Shown here one piece after another: positions 38,215-50,879 of a stretch of 64,000 bases of DNA. The position numbers and the translations under genes were made by a program. Source of the stretch: Epiperipatus broadwayi (taxonomy: Eukaryota; Onychophora; Udeonychophora; Euonychophora; Peripatidae); contig JAQFVV010006697.1 in NCBI GenBank assembly GCA_028023455.1, forward strand, positions 62,001-126,000, given 5' to 3'. The notes below the pieces were generated by a model. That model searched no databases. It saw only the letters and a list, made by a program, of their open reading frames with translations, and had not been told where the DNA came from. Each line of letters begins with the position of its first letter. Positions within the stretch are counted from its first letter, which is position 1.

Positions 38215-41200
38215 ATATATCAATCTTAGAATTTTATTTTAGTGTGGCAAAAATACCGAGACATTATTGAAATGAAATAAACTTTTTTAATGGAACAAAC
38301 ACAGCTTTCGAAATTGATATAAAGTATATTTTATAATGTTTTGGAACTACATTATTCTAAGATAAGAAATGGCATATTTTTTTTTTTAGTTTTAAGCTAA
38401 ACAATTTTTTATATATAAACATGGACTACTGTCTAAGCTTATATTATTCTCCCATTTTATTAAAAAAATTATCTTATTTCAATCATTTTTACTATAATTA
38501 ATTTTTTAAAAATAATACGTGAAGATGTTCTAAAAAATTCAAAAAGATATTACTTCCAAGTTTCATAGAATAATCACTTACAAAATAATAAAATCAACCA
38601 GTTACAAATAAATGAATTTTCAATACTTTTGTAGTTTATTTAAGCCTATTAATAAATCAAAATAATTTAAGCAAAATCAATCAATTTAAGCAAACAAACT
38701 AATACATACATCTAAATAGACTCTTTTTTAATAACATAAAGCAGAAAAATATACTGTCTAATTCATAATAAAATCATTGGTCTTAAACTCCTACCATTAT
38801 ATGATATCTTATGGGGTTTCAATCATATACATATTCTCTTTGTTCTTCTTTTTTAATTTTCTCATATATATTGAATTTTTTTTTTTAAAAAAATTATGTT
38901 CATATCAGTGATTAACTTGGGGAAATTTAAATAATACAAAATCATCTTGATTTGGCCATTGAAAAACTTGTCGGGCATGTTTATTTCCCAATTTAATTAA
39001 ATTTTTACAAGGCATTTTAATAATTTTTCTATTGTTTATTTCCTAATGTATTATAGGCATTGGGTTTTTTTATAAGCACTGGTCCATTATGACCAAAATG
39101 AAAATGAGTTGAGATAGAACTTGTGAAATCATTTTGAGTCAAATCCATATAGTTAGTAATCTGTTTCAATTTATTGAAAACAATTCCTATGATTACCTTC
39201 CAAAAATATTCTAAATAAAAGTTTTATTCAATCATACCATATTTACACTGATTTGATTGGATATTTTAGATTGAAATAAGAAAATGATTTATTTCTTGAC
39301 GTACCAGCAATTTTTTCATTTGAATATCATAATAGTGATAATATGATCAGTCAAATTTAACTGGGTTTTCTTATTAATGGAATTTGAGAATTTTGGATTG
39401 CTTTGATAATATTCTGAAGATTGGCTCTTTAACTGGGTATGCTAATACCAATATAGCTAATATATCATATGCCATAACAGGAATATATATCAGTAATAAG
39501 GTGAAAGAAATCTTTAAAAAATATATTGTATCTCATTGGATTCATTAGGTAAAACTGTTTGTAATTAATGAATCATAAAATTGGTTAAGATATTTTATTT
39601 TTAAAGAAATTTACATAATTTTAATTGGTTTAATGTATTGACATAGATGTCAGTCTCATCAAACAATCTGAATACTACATATTCTACTATTCTGTGACTA
39701 AAAGATCTATGCAAATAGTAAACATAGTAAATGATCCTTCCCCTTAAACACGTACTCTTCATGATTATTTGTCCGCTATACCTTTATTTATTAGTAAAAC
39801 TTAATAGAGCTTAACATAACATGATATTCTGCTACCAATTGATGAGTAGTGTGTTTTTGGTTCAACTGTCTTAATAAATACAGAATAATAAGATTTCAGT
39901 TAGAATTTTGCACAAATTATTCATATATTTGTCTTGTTATTTAATTTTTTTAAAATTTGGCGATTGTAGAATCATTTGTGAAAAACATAATATATTTTAT
40001 TTTTTGTTTAAATAACACATATTATTATTATTTTTTAAAAAGATAATTCCATTACTTATTCCATTTATCACATGGTATTTTCCATAGTAATATGATAGGT
40101 CTCTCAAATGTAAATAAATTTTCCTAGTGCATATTAAATGATTACCTATATATTTTTTATCTTTTGTAATTAGCTACAAGTTTTAAAGAAAGATGTTGTA
40201 ATGATGTATAGGCTGGGATAAAAAGGGAATAGTTTAAAATTCATTGATAATGATAGTTGGTGTCAATATGCTCTCTTTTATATATTTCATTACTATATAA
40301 AATAAAGAAATGAAAAAAAAAACCAGGAGAAAATAAAATGGTTTGAAAGTTTCTGATTATAAAAGAAACAAATTGGTGTCATTAAAATTAAAAAGTAAAA
40401 CAAAAATATATCAAGTTAGCAAAATTAGTATTAATGCAGTGTGTTTCAAATGAAATTCAAATTTGTAAAAACAATATATTTTTTTTCTTTTTCTTTTGTA
40501 TTTCTGTTTTTAAATTCAAAAAAAAGTTCCTGCTAATAAGGAAACATATAAGTAAAGATTGATTGATTAAAATAGATAAGGTTTTAAACTGTTTGTTTTG
40601 AAACATAGGCAGTTATAACGTGTAGAATTTCTGAATAACAAAACCATTTTTTTTAAAAAAATAATAGGCATCACTTTTCATTTCAGAATAGGGCTGGATT
40701 TTGTAACTTTCTTATATGAAATTATATGTTAGGAAGAGGAGAACTCTTGAAAAACTCTAGGCATTCATATTGATGAAGCCCCATATTTTGTCATTTTGTA
40801 ATAGTTTTACTGATACTGAAAGTACTCTTTTTTCAACAACAATTATAACTTGCTGTTTTGGGCTTTGCTATGGAAAGATGTGATCAACCTTACACCATTC
40901 AGCAGTGAAATTTCCTTTTTATGGTACAGAGATCAATTTTAAATCCCTGGTTCACTCTTATAGTAAAGCAATGAAGTATTGGTGTAATGAAGTCTATTTC
41001 TGCAACAATTTGACTATAGTATACAATATTGTAAGATCAAAAACATATTAGTTGCTGATATATTTAGAATCTCAGCACCCAAATATAAATAATTTATAAG
41101 ATTACATTTTAATAAATATATTTAATTACTGATACTTCAATGGAAGAAGGTTTAAAAAATTTATAAACAATAAATACTGAAAAAATAGGAATATTTAAGA

Positions 41201-41340
41201 AATGATAAAGTGAATAAAAAATAGAATTGGGTATTGCTGAAAAATGTGAGACTATAGCTTTATATTAGATCTCTGAAAAATAAAAAAAAATATTCCGAAA
41301 AAAGAAGTTGATTAATTATCAAAAAAAAAAAACAACAACA
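38215..41340. other. AT-rich DNA, one unclassified GC-richer patch
   Basis: Nothing identified except a patch at about 40735-41030 (GGAAGAGGAGAACTC, GCTTTGCTATGGAAAGATGTG, CCTGGTTCACTC) whose composition hints at an old element. No frame there is open for long. Confidence 0.45.
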
Positions 41341-41360
41341 ACAACGAAACTTTGTTGTTG

Positions 41361-41470
41361 ATTTTTTTTTTTTTTAAGTGTCATAGCATCGGCCGGGACG
41401 CGAACCCGCAACCCGGGCAACTGACTGCAAGTGCAAGGCAGTCGCATTGACCTCTAGACCATTAATGCAA
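41361..41470 (-). mobile_element. tRNA-derived SINE, minus strand
   Basis: Read on the minus strand, the segment starts at about 41470 with ATTAATGGTCTAGAGGTCAATGCG (A-box-like). It continues through GCGGGTTCGCGTCCCGG (strong polymerase III B box) to CGATGCTATGACACTT and a poly(A) tail (T-run 41362-41375). The B box, the GCTATGACA close and the A-tail are shared with the SINE at 54442, so both belong to one short family. A target duplication is not clear here. Confidence 0.75.
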
Positions 41471-41509
41471 GATCAAATCATAACTTTTAGCAGATAACTA
41501 ACGATGCTC

Positions 41510-42500
41510 ATGATGATTAATATTATTATAATGAATAAGTTTTATTTATTTTTAGTTAAAATAAAAGTAGTTAAATAAATAATCTCGGTATGTGTAAAAA
41601 TAAAATTGCGGGGAATAATCTCACTACCCCCCCCCCAAAAAAAAAAAAAAACAACAAAAAAAAAACAAAAACAAAACAAAACACAACAACTACAAATTCT
41701 GTATCAAAATTTAAAGGAGGTAAAAAAAAAGACGCGCTAAAGTTATTTTTTAAAGGTAAAATTATATAAAAAAAGTTAATTTTGATTCAATTAATTATTT
41801 TTTTTTTGTGTATATAACATGTTTTTGATAAGAAATTTATTTATATGAATATTTAAATTAATTTATGTGTAAATCTCAAAATATTTTTGTATAAATAAAA
41901 AAGGTCCGACATATAAATTAGTTAATATGTTAAGAAAAAAATATTGATAAAGTAAGAATAATGAATAATGAGGTATTGAAAAATAAATGAAAAAATTAAA
42001 TTGAATATTGTTTAAAACGGTGAGTTTCCAGAATGGACTTGACATGGCTCGGCTGTGGATCAAAAGTTTATTGTTTAATGGACTTGAGCCTTGGACTTTG
42101 TGCCTGTTGTGGTGGTTGGAGCAATGCTGGACTTATCGACCTATTCAGCTGAAGCACTTGGGTCTCGCTTTCGGGACCCCAGGGATGTGATCTTTGGGTA
42201 ATGGATAACTTCTCAGCGGCTGGGCCATGTAGATCCATGTACAAATACTCATGTTCAGATACACATTAATCAACATTATAGCAACCCTTTTATGGATATA
42301 ATTGTTATCAAGCATATGTACTTTATATAAACAATAACTGTTTACCTTGTTACAATGAACATTTAGTAATTCTCGACGGGTAAGTGTATTTGAAAATTTT
42401 TGTAATCTTTTACTAATAAAGGTTACTTTTGAAAGTAAAAATAAATAGAAAACAAAATTTAATAAATATATAAAAGAAAATTATTACGAAGGTATGCTAT
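41510..42500. repeat. Local tandem duplication, copy 1 (with insertion)
   Basis: Collinear with 42600-43265. Shared blocks are AATATTATTAT(A/G)A(T/A)GAATAA, AAATAAATAATCTC, GTTTTTGATAA, AGTTAATATG(T/C)TAAGAAAAAA, AAAGTAAGAATAATGA and ATTGTTTAAAA(C/T). It also contains a C10/A-rich tract at 41627-41690. Copy 1 is about 330 bp longer in the middle. Confidence 0.7.
42028..42360 (+). mobile_element. GC-richer insertion in copy 1, probable retroposon
   Basis: This island is absent from the paralogous copy, where GAGATTCCAG runs almost directly into TTCTCCGGAGGGG. In copy 1 GAGTTTCCAG is followed by about 330 bp before TTCTCGACGGG. The island is much richer in G+C. It contains a stable hairpin GGGTCTCG-CTTT-CGGGACCC (about 42149-42168) and then CTCAGCGGCTGGGCC. 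I recognise no SINE or LINE family. The 60-codon frame at 42008-42190 overlaps the insertion edge and is not a gene. A retroposed SINE-like or LINE 3' piece is the best guess. Confidence 0.45.
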
Positions 42501-42599
42501 GTTAAAACTGAGAGCATTTAAATACTCTTAATAACTCTCTTTAAGGTATAAGCTTGAAGAGCTTGTGAATTTGATAACTAAATCACAATTTTAAGGATA

Positions 42600-43265
42600 T
42601 AATTAAGAATAATTACAATGATAAATATTATTATGAAGAATAAAGTTTATTTATTTTTAATTAAAATGAAAGTTGTTAGATAAATAATCTCTGATACGTG
42701 TAAAAGCAAATTGTGGAAAGTAATCTCATTAAAAAAAACCAAAAGAAAACTCAATTATAAAATCTGTATAAAAATTTAAAGGAGAAAAAAATCGTCATAG
42801 GAATTAAGCGATAGGGTTCATCTCTGTAAGTTAATTTTTTTTTAAAAACAAAAACCTCGAAATTTTGATCCTTAGATAACGTTTTTTCTTTCTATATATG
42901 TAGTGTGTTTTTGATAAAAATACATATATTCCTATAAATATTTAAATTAATTATATTCCTATGAATATTTAAATTTATTATTTTTCTTATCATGCATATA
43001 TATGTGTACATCACAAAATATTACATAAAGAGACTAAAGATCAGTATGTAGGTACATGTATTTGTTTACTACAGATTAGTTAATATGCTAAGAAAAAAAA
43101 AGAAGATAAAGTAAGAATAATGAGAGATTTGAAAATAAATGAATAACTAAATTGGCATTGTTTAAAATTGTGAGATTCCAGCAATATGTTATAATATTCT
43201 CCGGAGGGGTAAAAAATAAGTAGGAGACAAAATTAAATAATTATATAAAAATTGTTATGAAGATA
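42600..43265. repeat. Local tandem duplication, copy 2
   Basis: Partner of 41510-42500 without the GC-richer island. It has its own small internal duplication (ATTCCTATAAATATTTAAATTA / ATTCCTATGAATATTTAAATTT near 42930-42978). Confidence 0.7.
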
Positions 43266-43269
43266 TAAT

Positions 43270-44460
43270 ATGTGCATTTTCACTTGTTTGTCAATGAGAT
43301 CACTGGTATCACTAATATATATCCATTTACATTCACATGATATTTTACAGATGCAGTTTTTGTTTTTCAGTATTTCAAATTTAAGTATTATAGATATTAT
43401 AATTTTTTGTAATGTGATATGGCTTTGGAAAGCTGTTTTGATGGTTATATTGATTGCAAATTTCTTTAGTTTGTCAATTTCTATTATATATAAATATACT
43501 GTAAAATTAATTGTTTTTTTATTAGTTGTTTTTTTTTTTTGTTGTCTTTAGGATTTTCTTAATGACTAGAAATCAATTCTGTTAATGTAGCAAAAATAGA
43601 ACAATAAGTAAAATTTAAAAAGTCAACAGAAGAGAAGATTTAAAACATTTTTGTTTATATAATGATTATAAATCATATGGTGGGCTAGGAGACATCAAAA
43701 CAGATATATGGCCCTCATTTTCTTCATTAAAATTTTGCACGTCTCTCTTTCTTATAACTGGTTTACAAATATCCAACTATCTATGAAAAAAAAAACAATT
43801 AGAAGTTTGAATTTTAGTACAGTTTATCAACTGGTAATTTTGATGTGCCATTTGCTGATTACGGTGGGTCCAAGAATGTAGTAAATCATCAGATTAAAAA
43901 AAAAGCAAATTTAATTCAAGAGGATAAAAATATTTAGACTATTTAATTTATTATAAACTGTAGCTCAAAAAAGTATTTGATTTAGTTAATTTAAAAGTTA
44001 GTAAAATCTTCAGTAAAAAAAATGAACACAAATTTTAAATTTCATTAATGGACATTTTAAATTTTATTGAAGCATTTATAAAACTATCATTAACTACAAA
44101 TAAATTAAATAAATATGTTATTTGAGATGGGTAGACATATTTTTATTACCAAACTCTTAAAAAAAACCAAATAGCATTGAATTAGATAGTAGTGATTAAT
44201 AAATAAATTACAATGTCATGAAACTCATTATCTCTAGAATAATCCTCCTATACATTAGACCTAACAATTTACATTTAATGTGTACTTGGATTTAACCTAA
44301 AAGAATTAGACTAAAATTGCGAGCAAGATACAGGCATTTGCTGATCATAGTCATGCATTAAAAGTAACATATAGATCAAAGAAATGATATCACAATTCTA
44401 TTTTGAATAGATATAAAGATTATTTTTACCAACTTTTAAATAAAGGCACAAAAATTGGTA
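43270..44460. other. AT-rich DNA without recognised genes
   Basis: The 93-codon plus frame at 43270-43551 is hydrophobic (Ile/Leu/Phe), as expected for T-rich DNA. It has no family motif, so I do not call it. Confidence 0.5.
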
Positions 44461-44463
44461 TGA

Positions 44464-44603
44464 TGACCTTTAATGGTATATTTATTAAAACATATAAGTT
44501 TTGCTCCTCTTTTCAAACATACATAATTCTTTGACCTTTAATGGTATATATATTGAAACAGACCTTCAGTTTTACTTCTCTTTTCAAACATATATAATTC
44601 TTT
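44464..44603. repeat. 68-71-bp tandem duplication (2 copies)
   Basis: TGACCTTTAATGGTATAT...CTTTTCAAACATA(C/T)ATAATTCTTT occurs at 44464-44531 and again at 44532-44603 with about ten differences and a short insertion. Confidence 0.9.
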
Positions 44604-45569
44604 ATCAAAATGTAAGAGGAGTTAAACACTAGGGTTAATGGGTGTCAGGAATAACAATAGATTATTTTTTAAAATTTAATATTCTAACCAATAATGGTAA
44701 GATTTAGTATCCAGCTATATTTCGTAACCTTCATTCCCATCAAATTTTTCTACGTTTAGCGAAAGCATATTATAGATGTTATTTATTATTTTAAACATAT
44801 GGTATCTGCAGATCAGGATATCATCTATAAAATAAAAAAAAACATCTGTACATCAGGCTTAAATCCCCTCTCCCTAGATTTTTAGATGTTAATCCCTCTA
44901 TTTAAACAACTACTAGCTCAAATGAAAACATAGCATTGCGTCATTGGGGATATGTGTATATTGAAGCAATGGACCTGTAGATAAGATCCATGCTTTATGT
45001 CTTTCTATATTTTTGATATAGGATCAAATCTGATCCATGCTTGTAATGATGATTATAAAACTTTCCATCTGCCATCTTGTTTATATTGAATTTCCAGATC
45101 AGTTAATAAGTAAATAAAATGTCAAGAGTTTTTATTTAAAACGTAGATAATAAATATCGGATGGACTCAGATATATATATAATTATAGATGGAAACTATT
45201 ATAAAAATCAAGAAATAAATTTTTAAAACAATATTTTTTTTAAAGTCAAAGTATTTTATTCTGAAAATTTACTTTTGCAATAAACCCTGCTTGCATTCTT
45301 TAGTATAAAACAAAAAAAAAATCCATTAGCAAAGTAGTAATGGATTTTTTAATTATATTCAAAATAAATAATAAGAAAAGATATTTTAAAGAAAAATTCC
45401 TCAAATCTAAGTAAATTTAAAATAGATTTGCAACAATAAAATTAGTGGGTTTATCAGGAGAGTGGATCTTAAGAAGACAATACAAAAATATTTGGATTGA
45501 TAATTATGATCACCTGAGTCAAATATATTCGATTTGCCTTGTGCTAATGAAAAAGGGAAATTTTCAAGA

Positions 45570-45960
45570 AGTACTCTGGAAATGTATAAATAGAGCAGGA
45601 GAACAATAGGAAATACTTAGTAAGTTTTGTTTGAGAAAGAGCATGGCAAATCCATGCTGGTTTTATCTTAAAAATACATGTGCAGCAATATGACAGTGGG
45701 GTAAATGACCCTAACCTACCCATTTCCCATTGACCCAAGTATGATCACAATAGTACCATGAAGCCAGAAAAATTTCATTAAATGTTTGAATTTTGGACTG
45801 CTGAACTGTGAACTCTTGAACCCAACTCAATAGCTAGCTATTTCTATGCCGAAATCAGAAAAGCCAACTTCACATCATTCCATCGTGGGACCTAGATTTC
45901 CAATACAGACTCTGATTAAATTAGGTAAAATCTTTTAAATTGTTTTCATTTCTAGCATCC
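45570..45960 (+). other. GC-richer island with TATA box, possible LTR remnant
   Basis: GTATAAATAGAGCAGG (about 45577) is a good TATA box. It is followed by GC-richer sequence and a close of AATACAGACTCTGATTAAATTAGGTAAAAT...TTTTCATTTCTAGCATCC. That close resembles the AATCCTAGATAATA...TTTTCATTTCTAAGTAGCC region of the element 1 LTR. The relationship is weak and no partner LTR was found. Confidence 0.3.
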
Positions 45961-45999
45961 TAATTTATTCTTTAATTCCAGTTGGTTGTATATTTAATT

Positions 46000-46755
46000 G
46001 TTCTACAAATAAATGTCTTCTACAATGAAACTCTCCCTAACTAAATGTAAAATATTATTTTAATTAAACTGTAATCTTGACTTTCTATAACTTAACTTTA
46101 ATGTCTCTGCTATGCAACTGTTATCTGTCTTAAATTATGCCTTTATTAATGCAAAACTTTTCTTATTAAAGTGGTCTATAAAGATATTTATTACTTACCT
46201 ATAGATATATTGTTTAGATTTATAAATATCTGATATAGAATGCTATTTATCTGTCAATTTGTTCCATCTTGACAAAAATTCATACATACCTTGTTCATAT
46301 TTTATCATATGATTTAAAATGATTTGCTTCCTATTTCCCAACAACGACTGTCGGTAAATAAATAAATCTTTTGCTTTAAATGATTATTACTTAGAGCAGC
46401 CATTTTGTTGAGATGAAATAATTTTATTTTATTATATATTTTCTGAAAACCTATTTCATATGTATGCAGTTTAGTTTTGGGGGAGATGCTAGATCAAATG
46501 TGGAACCATTATATAATTAGATTATTCCATTTAAAAAAAGGGGGTAGGGTAGAAGGTTATTGCACACTAAGGTGTAAGAGAGAATTTTAAAAATGTTACA
46601 TTTAAAATGTTGGTAGGATTTTGTTTTGAAGGGAGAGACATGTCGTATCAGAAAGCAATGATATTCATATAATGTTTTTAGATTTATTTGTTTAGATCCG
46701 ATTTTGTTCATTCCGCTATAATATAAATATAATCTTATGAGGTCCTATATAATTT
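46000..46755. other. AT-rich DNA without recognised features
   Basis: The 64-codon minus frame at 46517-46711 has no motif. Nothing else stands out. Confidence 0.5.
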
Positions 46756-46762
46756 TCATATG

Positions 46763-47213
46763 TGTTTGAAAAGGAAGGTTTTAAATGTGTTTTGCCAGTT
46801 TTTACTTATGGATCTGAGACTTGGACACTTAATAGAAGAGCAATACAGAGACTTCAGACTACTCAAAGAAGTATGGAGAGATGCATGTTGGGAGTAACAA
46901 GAAGAGATCGAAAACACAATGTATGGGTAAGAGAACAAACAAGTGTTACTGACCTCATTGAAAAAATTAAAAAACTGCAGTGAAGTTGGGCTGAACATAT
47001 TGCTAGAAGAGATGATAATAGATGGACAATTGAAATTTTAAACTGGATTTCAAGAGATTGTAAAAGATCCAGAAAGAGACCACATGTGAGATGGATGGAT
47101 GGATGAAATAAGAAAGTGTGCAGGGGTGATGTGGAGAAGAAAAGCTAAAGATAGGAAAAGATGGATTGAACTTGGAGAGACCTTTATCCTGCAGTGGATT
47201 GATAATGGTTGAT
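46763..47213 (+). pseudogene. 3' end of RTE-like LINE (C-terminal part of the reverse transcriptase ORF)
   Basis: The frame opening at 46762 reads VLPVFTYGSETWTLN and then RSMERCMLGVTRRDR. These are signature blocks just downstream of the RT domain in RTE-like and related LINEs (usual forms VLPVLTYGSETWTL and RAMER.MLG(I/V)..RD). After a TGA in place of a conserved Trp codon (46981) the frame continues with WAEHIARRDDNRWT. Near 47095 a duplicated GGAT shifts the frame, and the next frame carries the usual tail, ending at WIDNG and TGA (47213). A (TGATGA)n tail follows. The copy is 5'-truncated at about 46763. With one stop and one frameshift it is dead but moderately young. Confidence 0.85.
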
Positions 47214-47225
47214 GATGATGATGAA
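47205..47225 (+). repeat. (TGATGA)n LINE tail
   Basis: GGTTGATGATGATGATGAATT overlaps and follows the stop of the LINE frame. Short TGA-type repeats at the 3' end, rather than poly(A), are typical of RTE-like LINEs. Confidence 0.75.
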
Positions 47226-47229
47226 TTCT

Positions 47230-48350
47230 AATAAAATGATATTTTTCCAGTATTTGTGTTTGCCTCACCAGCACTCTGCTTGATCACCTGTTTTGTCCTT
47301 TTGATTGCTATGTTAGAATTATAACATGTGATAGTTTCACTGACTAAAAATGTAGGTCGGATATGAAAAACAAAATTAGGACAACCCAAGGTAAGCTGAG
47401 CATAGCAAGTCTTCACGATTCCTGATCTTTTACCTGAAATATTTGGAGGTTTGAAAATTGCGTAAACCATTCATCTCTATTTCTTGGTGTCACTGGAACT
47501 GGGGAGCTGGATTGAGTTTGTATTGGTTATGTCATTTCAAATGTTGGATATGATTGTTTTCGTTTTTGCCTTAGCACATTGTGGTGGATTGATTATGATT
47601 TGATCATATTAGTTTATATTTTATCATTAACATATTTATTTGTGAATTCCGCTTGCATTCAAGCATGTCACTCTTTTCGAAACCATTTCTTAGAAAGATA
47701 ATCAAATTATTTTCTCTTCTGATTTTATTTGTGTTAAAATTAATCAAAAAGGAATGCTTTTAAATATTTGTTTTCTTTCCTGCACATACTTGAATTGGCA
47801 TCTACCAAAGAACTTTCATTGCTCTATGTGGTCTAAATTGGCATATAAATTATACTGCTCTCTTATTAGAGGCATAATAAGTTATATGATTGAAATTGTC
47901 TGTTATAAAACAGTTAAATTAATTAGTGAGATATTAAAGAATTTATATATATATATATATATAAATAAATTTAATCTACCTGTGGTTCATTTCAATTAAT
48001 TTTACTTTAACATTAGCATTTCTAACTAAATATTGTGCTGCTAACTGATAACTCAAGGTCACACACACATCATTCTTTTTTAAAACTCATGCATATGTGT
48101 AATTAAACTAAATGATAGAGTTAAATGTTAAAAATAAGTGAGACTCATGTTCTTCCACTGCAGCCGCTGGCCGGAGTTGGAAAAGATTAATTGTTTGCCT
48201 CAAAAATGTTGTCAATTTGTTGTTAGATTTAGAGAGTGGATAAACAGATTAGAATTCATAAACATTCTTGATCTTGCATATGGTTGGATTGAGGTACTTT
48301 TATTCAGACTATGATTCAGGTTGAATCAACATACAATTTTGACTAGTACA
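47230..48350. other. No recognised gene
   Basis: Several short frames (47228-47470 minus, 47754-47999 plus) show no family motif. A GC-richer patch (48165-48185, CAGCCGCTGGCCGGAG) is isolated. An (AT)n lies at 47942-47962. Confidence 0.45.
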
Positions 48351-48358
48351 GTAATTTT

Positions 48359-48946
48359 TTCTTTTCCTGAGTTTGGATAGTCATGGGGCTATTAGTTATT
48401 CCCACACCATGTAGGACCATGGAGAGTATGAAAGTGTATGTAAATATGTATATATATATATTTTCCTGGGTTTGGTCTTCCAAAGTGGAATTTTAATATA
48501 TAAGCCCACATAATTGTGTATATATTTGTTTATATTTTTTTATCTTCCTCAGATTTTGGCTTGAAATAATTCAAAGACCCCCTTAAATTTTTTTAGTAAC
48601 CTGATGTAGTAGGCGAAGACCCTCTTAGATATTATTTTTTAGTAACCTGAAATAATAGGTGAAGACCTCTTGATATATATGTACTTTTATAATTTATATG
48701 TGAATAAGTAACTTGAAAGAATAGGTGAAGATATTTGTTTTTTTTTCTTTTTTCCAGGTTTGGATGCCCAGTCATGGGGCTAGTAGTTATTCTCACATTA
48801 TGTAGCACCCTGGGGAGTATAAAGGTATATATATATATATACACACACACAATATTATGATTCGATGTCTGTATTTTAAAGTAATATACATAATTATATA
48901 AGTGAATAAGTAACCTGAAAGGATAGGTGAAGATATTCGTGTGTAT

Positions 48947-48994
<48 letters not shown>

Positions 48995-49200
48995 TCAAAA
49001 TAAATTAGTAACCTGAAATAATAGGTGATCTTTTGATATATATATGTATTTTTATATAGTTATAAGTGAATAAGTAATCTAAAAAAATGAATGAATGTTT
49101 TTATATATCCTTATAACCTGATGTAGTAAGTGAAGACCATCTTATATATTTTTTAAATAAGTTAGTCATCTGAAAGAATAGGAGAGGAACTTGTGAAATA
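48359..49200. repeat. Degenerate tandem array, AGTAACCTGA...TAGGTGAAGA units
   Basis: AGTAACCTGAAATAATAGGTGAAGA variants occur at about 48595, 48641, 48707, 48909, 49007, 49072, 49112 and 49163, at spacings of 40 to 202 bp. A second motif, GTTTGGAT....CATGGGGCTA.TAGTTATTC.CACA, occurs at about 48372 and 48760 (period about 388), each copy followed by GAGTATNAA and (AT)n. It looks like an old higher-order satellite partly replaced by microsatellite DNA. The 106-codon minus frame at 48632-48952 is a shadow. Confidence 0.75.
48955..48992. repeat. (AT)n microsatellite within the tandem array
   Basis: About 18 AT units after CATACATATAT. A smaller (AT)n(AC)n lies at 48829-48850. Confidence 0.95.
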
Positions 49201-49689
49201 TATTTGTATATATGTGTTATATCATTTATAAGTGAATCAAGAAATGAAATGTTCTAATAAATAAGATATCAGAATATGATAAAATAGCATATATATTTTT
49301 TGTGTGTGGACTTGAGTGATCTTCATGATTTATGGGATATCACCTTGTTGGTTGATGCCCTTATAAAAAATTTTTGTCAACAAGTGTGATCATTAATAGC
49401 TGCAGCAATATCCTCGAACACAGGTATTACATTATAGGAAGTCTTGAAATGATACGAAGGAAATAAATGAAGTAAATTTGACATTTAATAAATATTTATA
49501 TACATAACTAATCTAAAAATAACTTCAGTTTTTTTCAGGAACCTGAGGACACCCAAGTGAAAATTTTTTTTCTCAAGTAAACAGGGCAACTGGAAATTTA
49601 GGCATAGGGATAAAAAAAAAAGCAAAGCAAAACAGGGCAGTTATGACCTAGGTAGATTAGATGTGGGACTTTGGGGATTAGGCAGGTTG

Positions 49690-50840
49690 TATTTAGTTGT
49701 TTTTAAAATAAATAGAAATCTTCAAAGGAAATAAAGTGGCAGAGAACATGCTTGATGAAAACTTCAATACAGTGGTAGATCCAGAAGATGAACAGGAAAG
49801 AGAAGATAAAGGATCGGAAGGAGAAAGCCAAAAGATAATCTTAAAAAAAACCCAGAGAAAGAAGTCAGAGGTTGAACCAAGTAGCATGGAGAGATCAAGA
49901 CAGTGAGAGAAATAGCCTGATGGATAACTTAATCAAAGAGATGAGGGAAAAGAGGTTTCATAACTAAAAATAAGACATGGTTGGCTGAGATAGAAGGAAG
50001 GTTGGACATACAGAAAAGCCATGGTAGGAGAAGGAAAACAATTAATGTCCAGCCAAGAGAAATGGCCTGCCTCCAGCATAGTGGAAATGGAGATGAGGAA
50101 GAAGAACCAAGAGTTAGTATGAGATGTGGCCACCAAACAACTATGGGAATTAATGACCAAAATGTAATAAGTATAAACAGACCAATGGGTGATAAACAAT
50201 GTCACCATAAAAATATCAACAATCTGCCTTAATGGTTGTCACCCAAGGAGTGTCACTCATGCTGCAATTTATACAGATCCAATATTTCAGAGAACTGGGT
50301 GAAAAGCCAATGGAATATCTTGATAGCCTCAAAGAAACATTCTATCTCTACCATGTTAGTGAAAAAAAGTGGTAATTGCCAGCCATCATTTCAAATTGCC
50401 TGCCAAAGATTGGTAGAAGTCATTGTGTTGACAAAACTACAATGTTTGAAGGATATAAAAAGGCTCTGATGCAGTCATATTGGAATGAGGAGCACTAGGA
50501 GGGCCTTCTTCATATATTAACCAATGAAAAATATCAACAAAATCACCAGGAAACTCACGCACAATTATTTTTGTGTCAGATAGCAAAATTAAGATTGTTG
50601 TCAGCATGTGCATATTCATATGCTCACATTATAAGTAATATTCCATAATATGTCTCTGTGGATTCAAAATATAATGTTGGGAAGTCAGATAATGACTGTT
50701 GAAGGGATGACATGGTTTCTCACATCTATAGACTATGGAAATCTAGCACTTTTAGACAAATATGAGAACAGTGTGGACAGAGATCTTGGGAGCAAAACTT
50801 AGAGTGGAAAAGATGAAGGAGTTATTTCAAGGCAGGACAG
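49690..50840 (+). pseudogene. Decayed gag region of a Ty3/gypsy-type element
   Basis: Several overlapping open pieces in shifting frames lie directly upstream of a recognisable retropepsin. They include an acidic stretch near 49755-49830 (Glu/Asp-rich), a coiled-coil-like Glu/Lys/Gln stretch, and a block at about 50285-50340 reading FRELGEKPMEYLDSLKETFY. That block has the look of the '...FLxxFEExxx' core of gypsy gag proteins. No clear zinc knuckle was found. The identification depends mainly on the protease that follows. Confidence 0.45.
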
Positions 50841-50879
50841 AACAGGTATCAATACAACTCTATGGCAATTGTTCATGAA

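Noticed and set aside
42008-42190. 60-codon frame with many Trp/Cys residues
   Set aside because: It straddles the edge of an insertion, has no family resemblance and stops within the GC-rich island. A structured or retroposed sequence is a better explanation.
42028-42230. Possible spliceosomal RNA or other known structured RNA gene
   Set aside because: I compared it mentally with U1, U2, U4, U5, U6, 7SL and 7SK landmarks and saw none. The insertion relative to the paralogue favours a retroposon.
43270-43551. 93-codon hydrophobic frame resembling a membrane protein
   Set aside because: T-rich DNA yields such frames by chance; there is no family motif, no conserved neighbour and no splice or promoter context.
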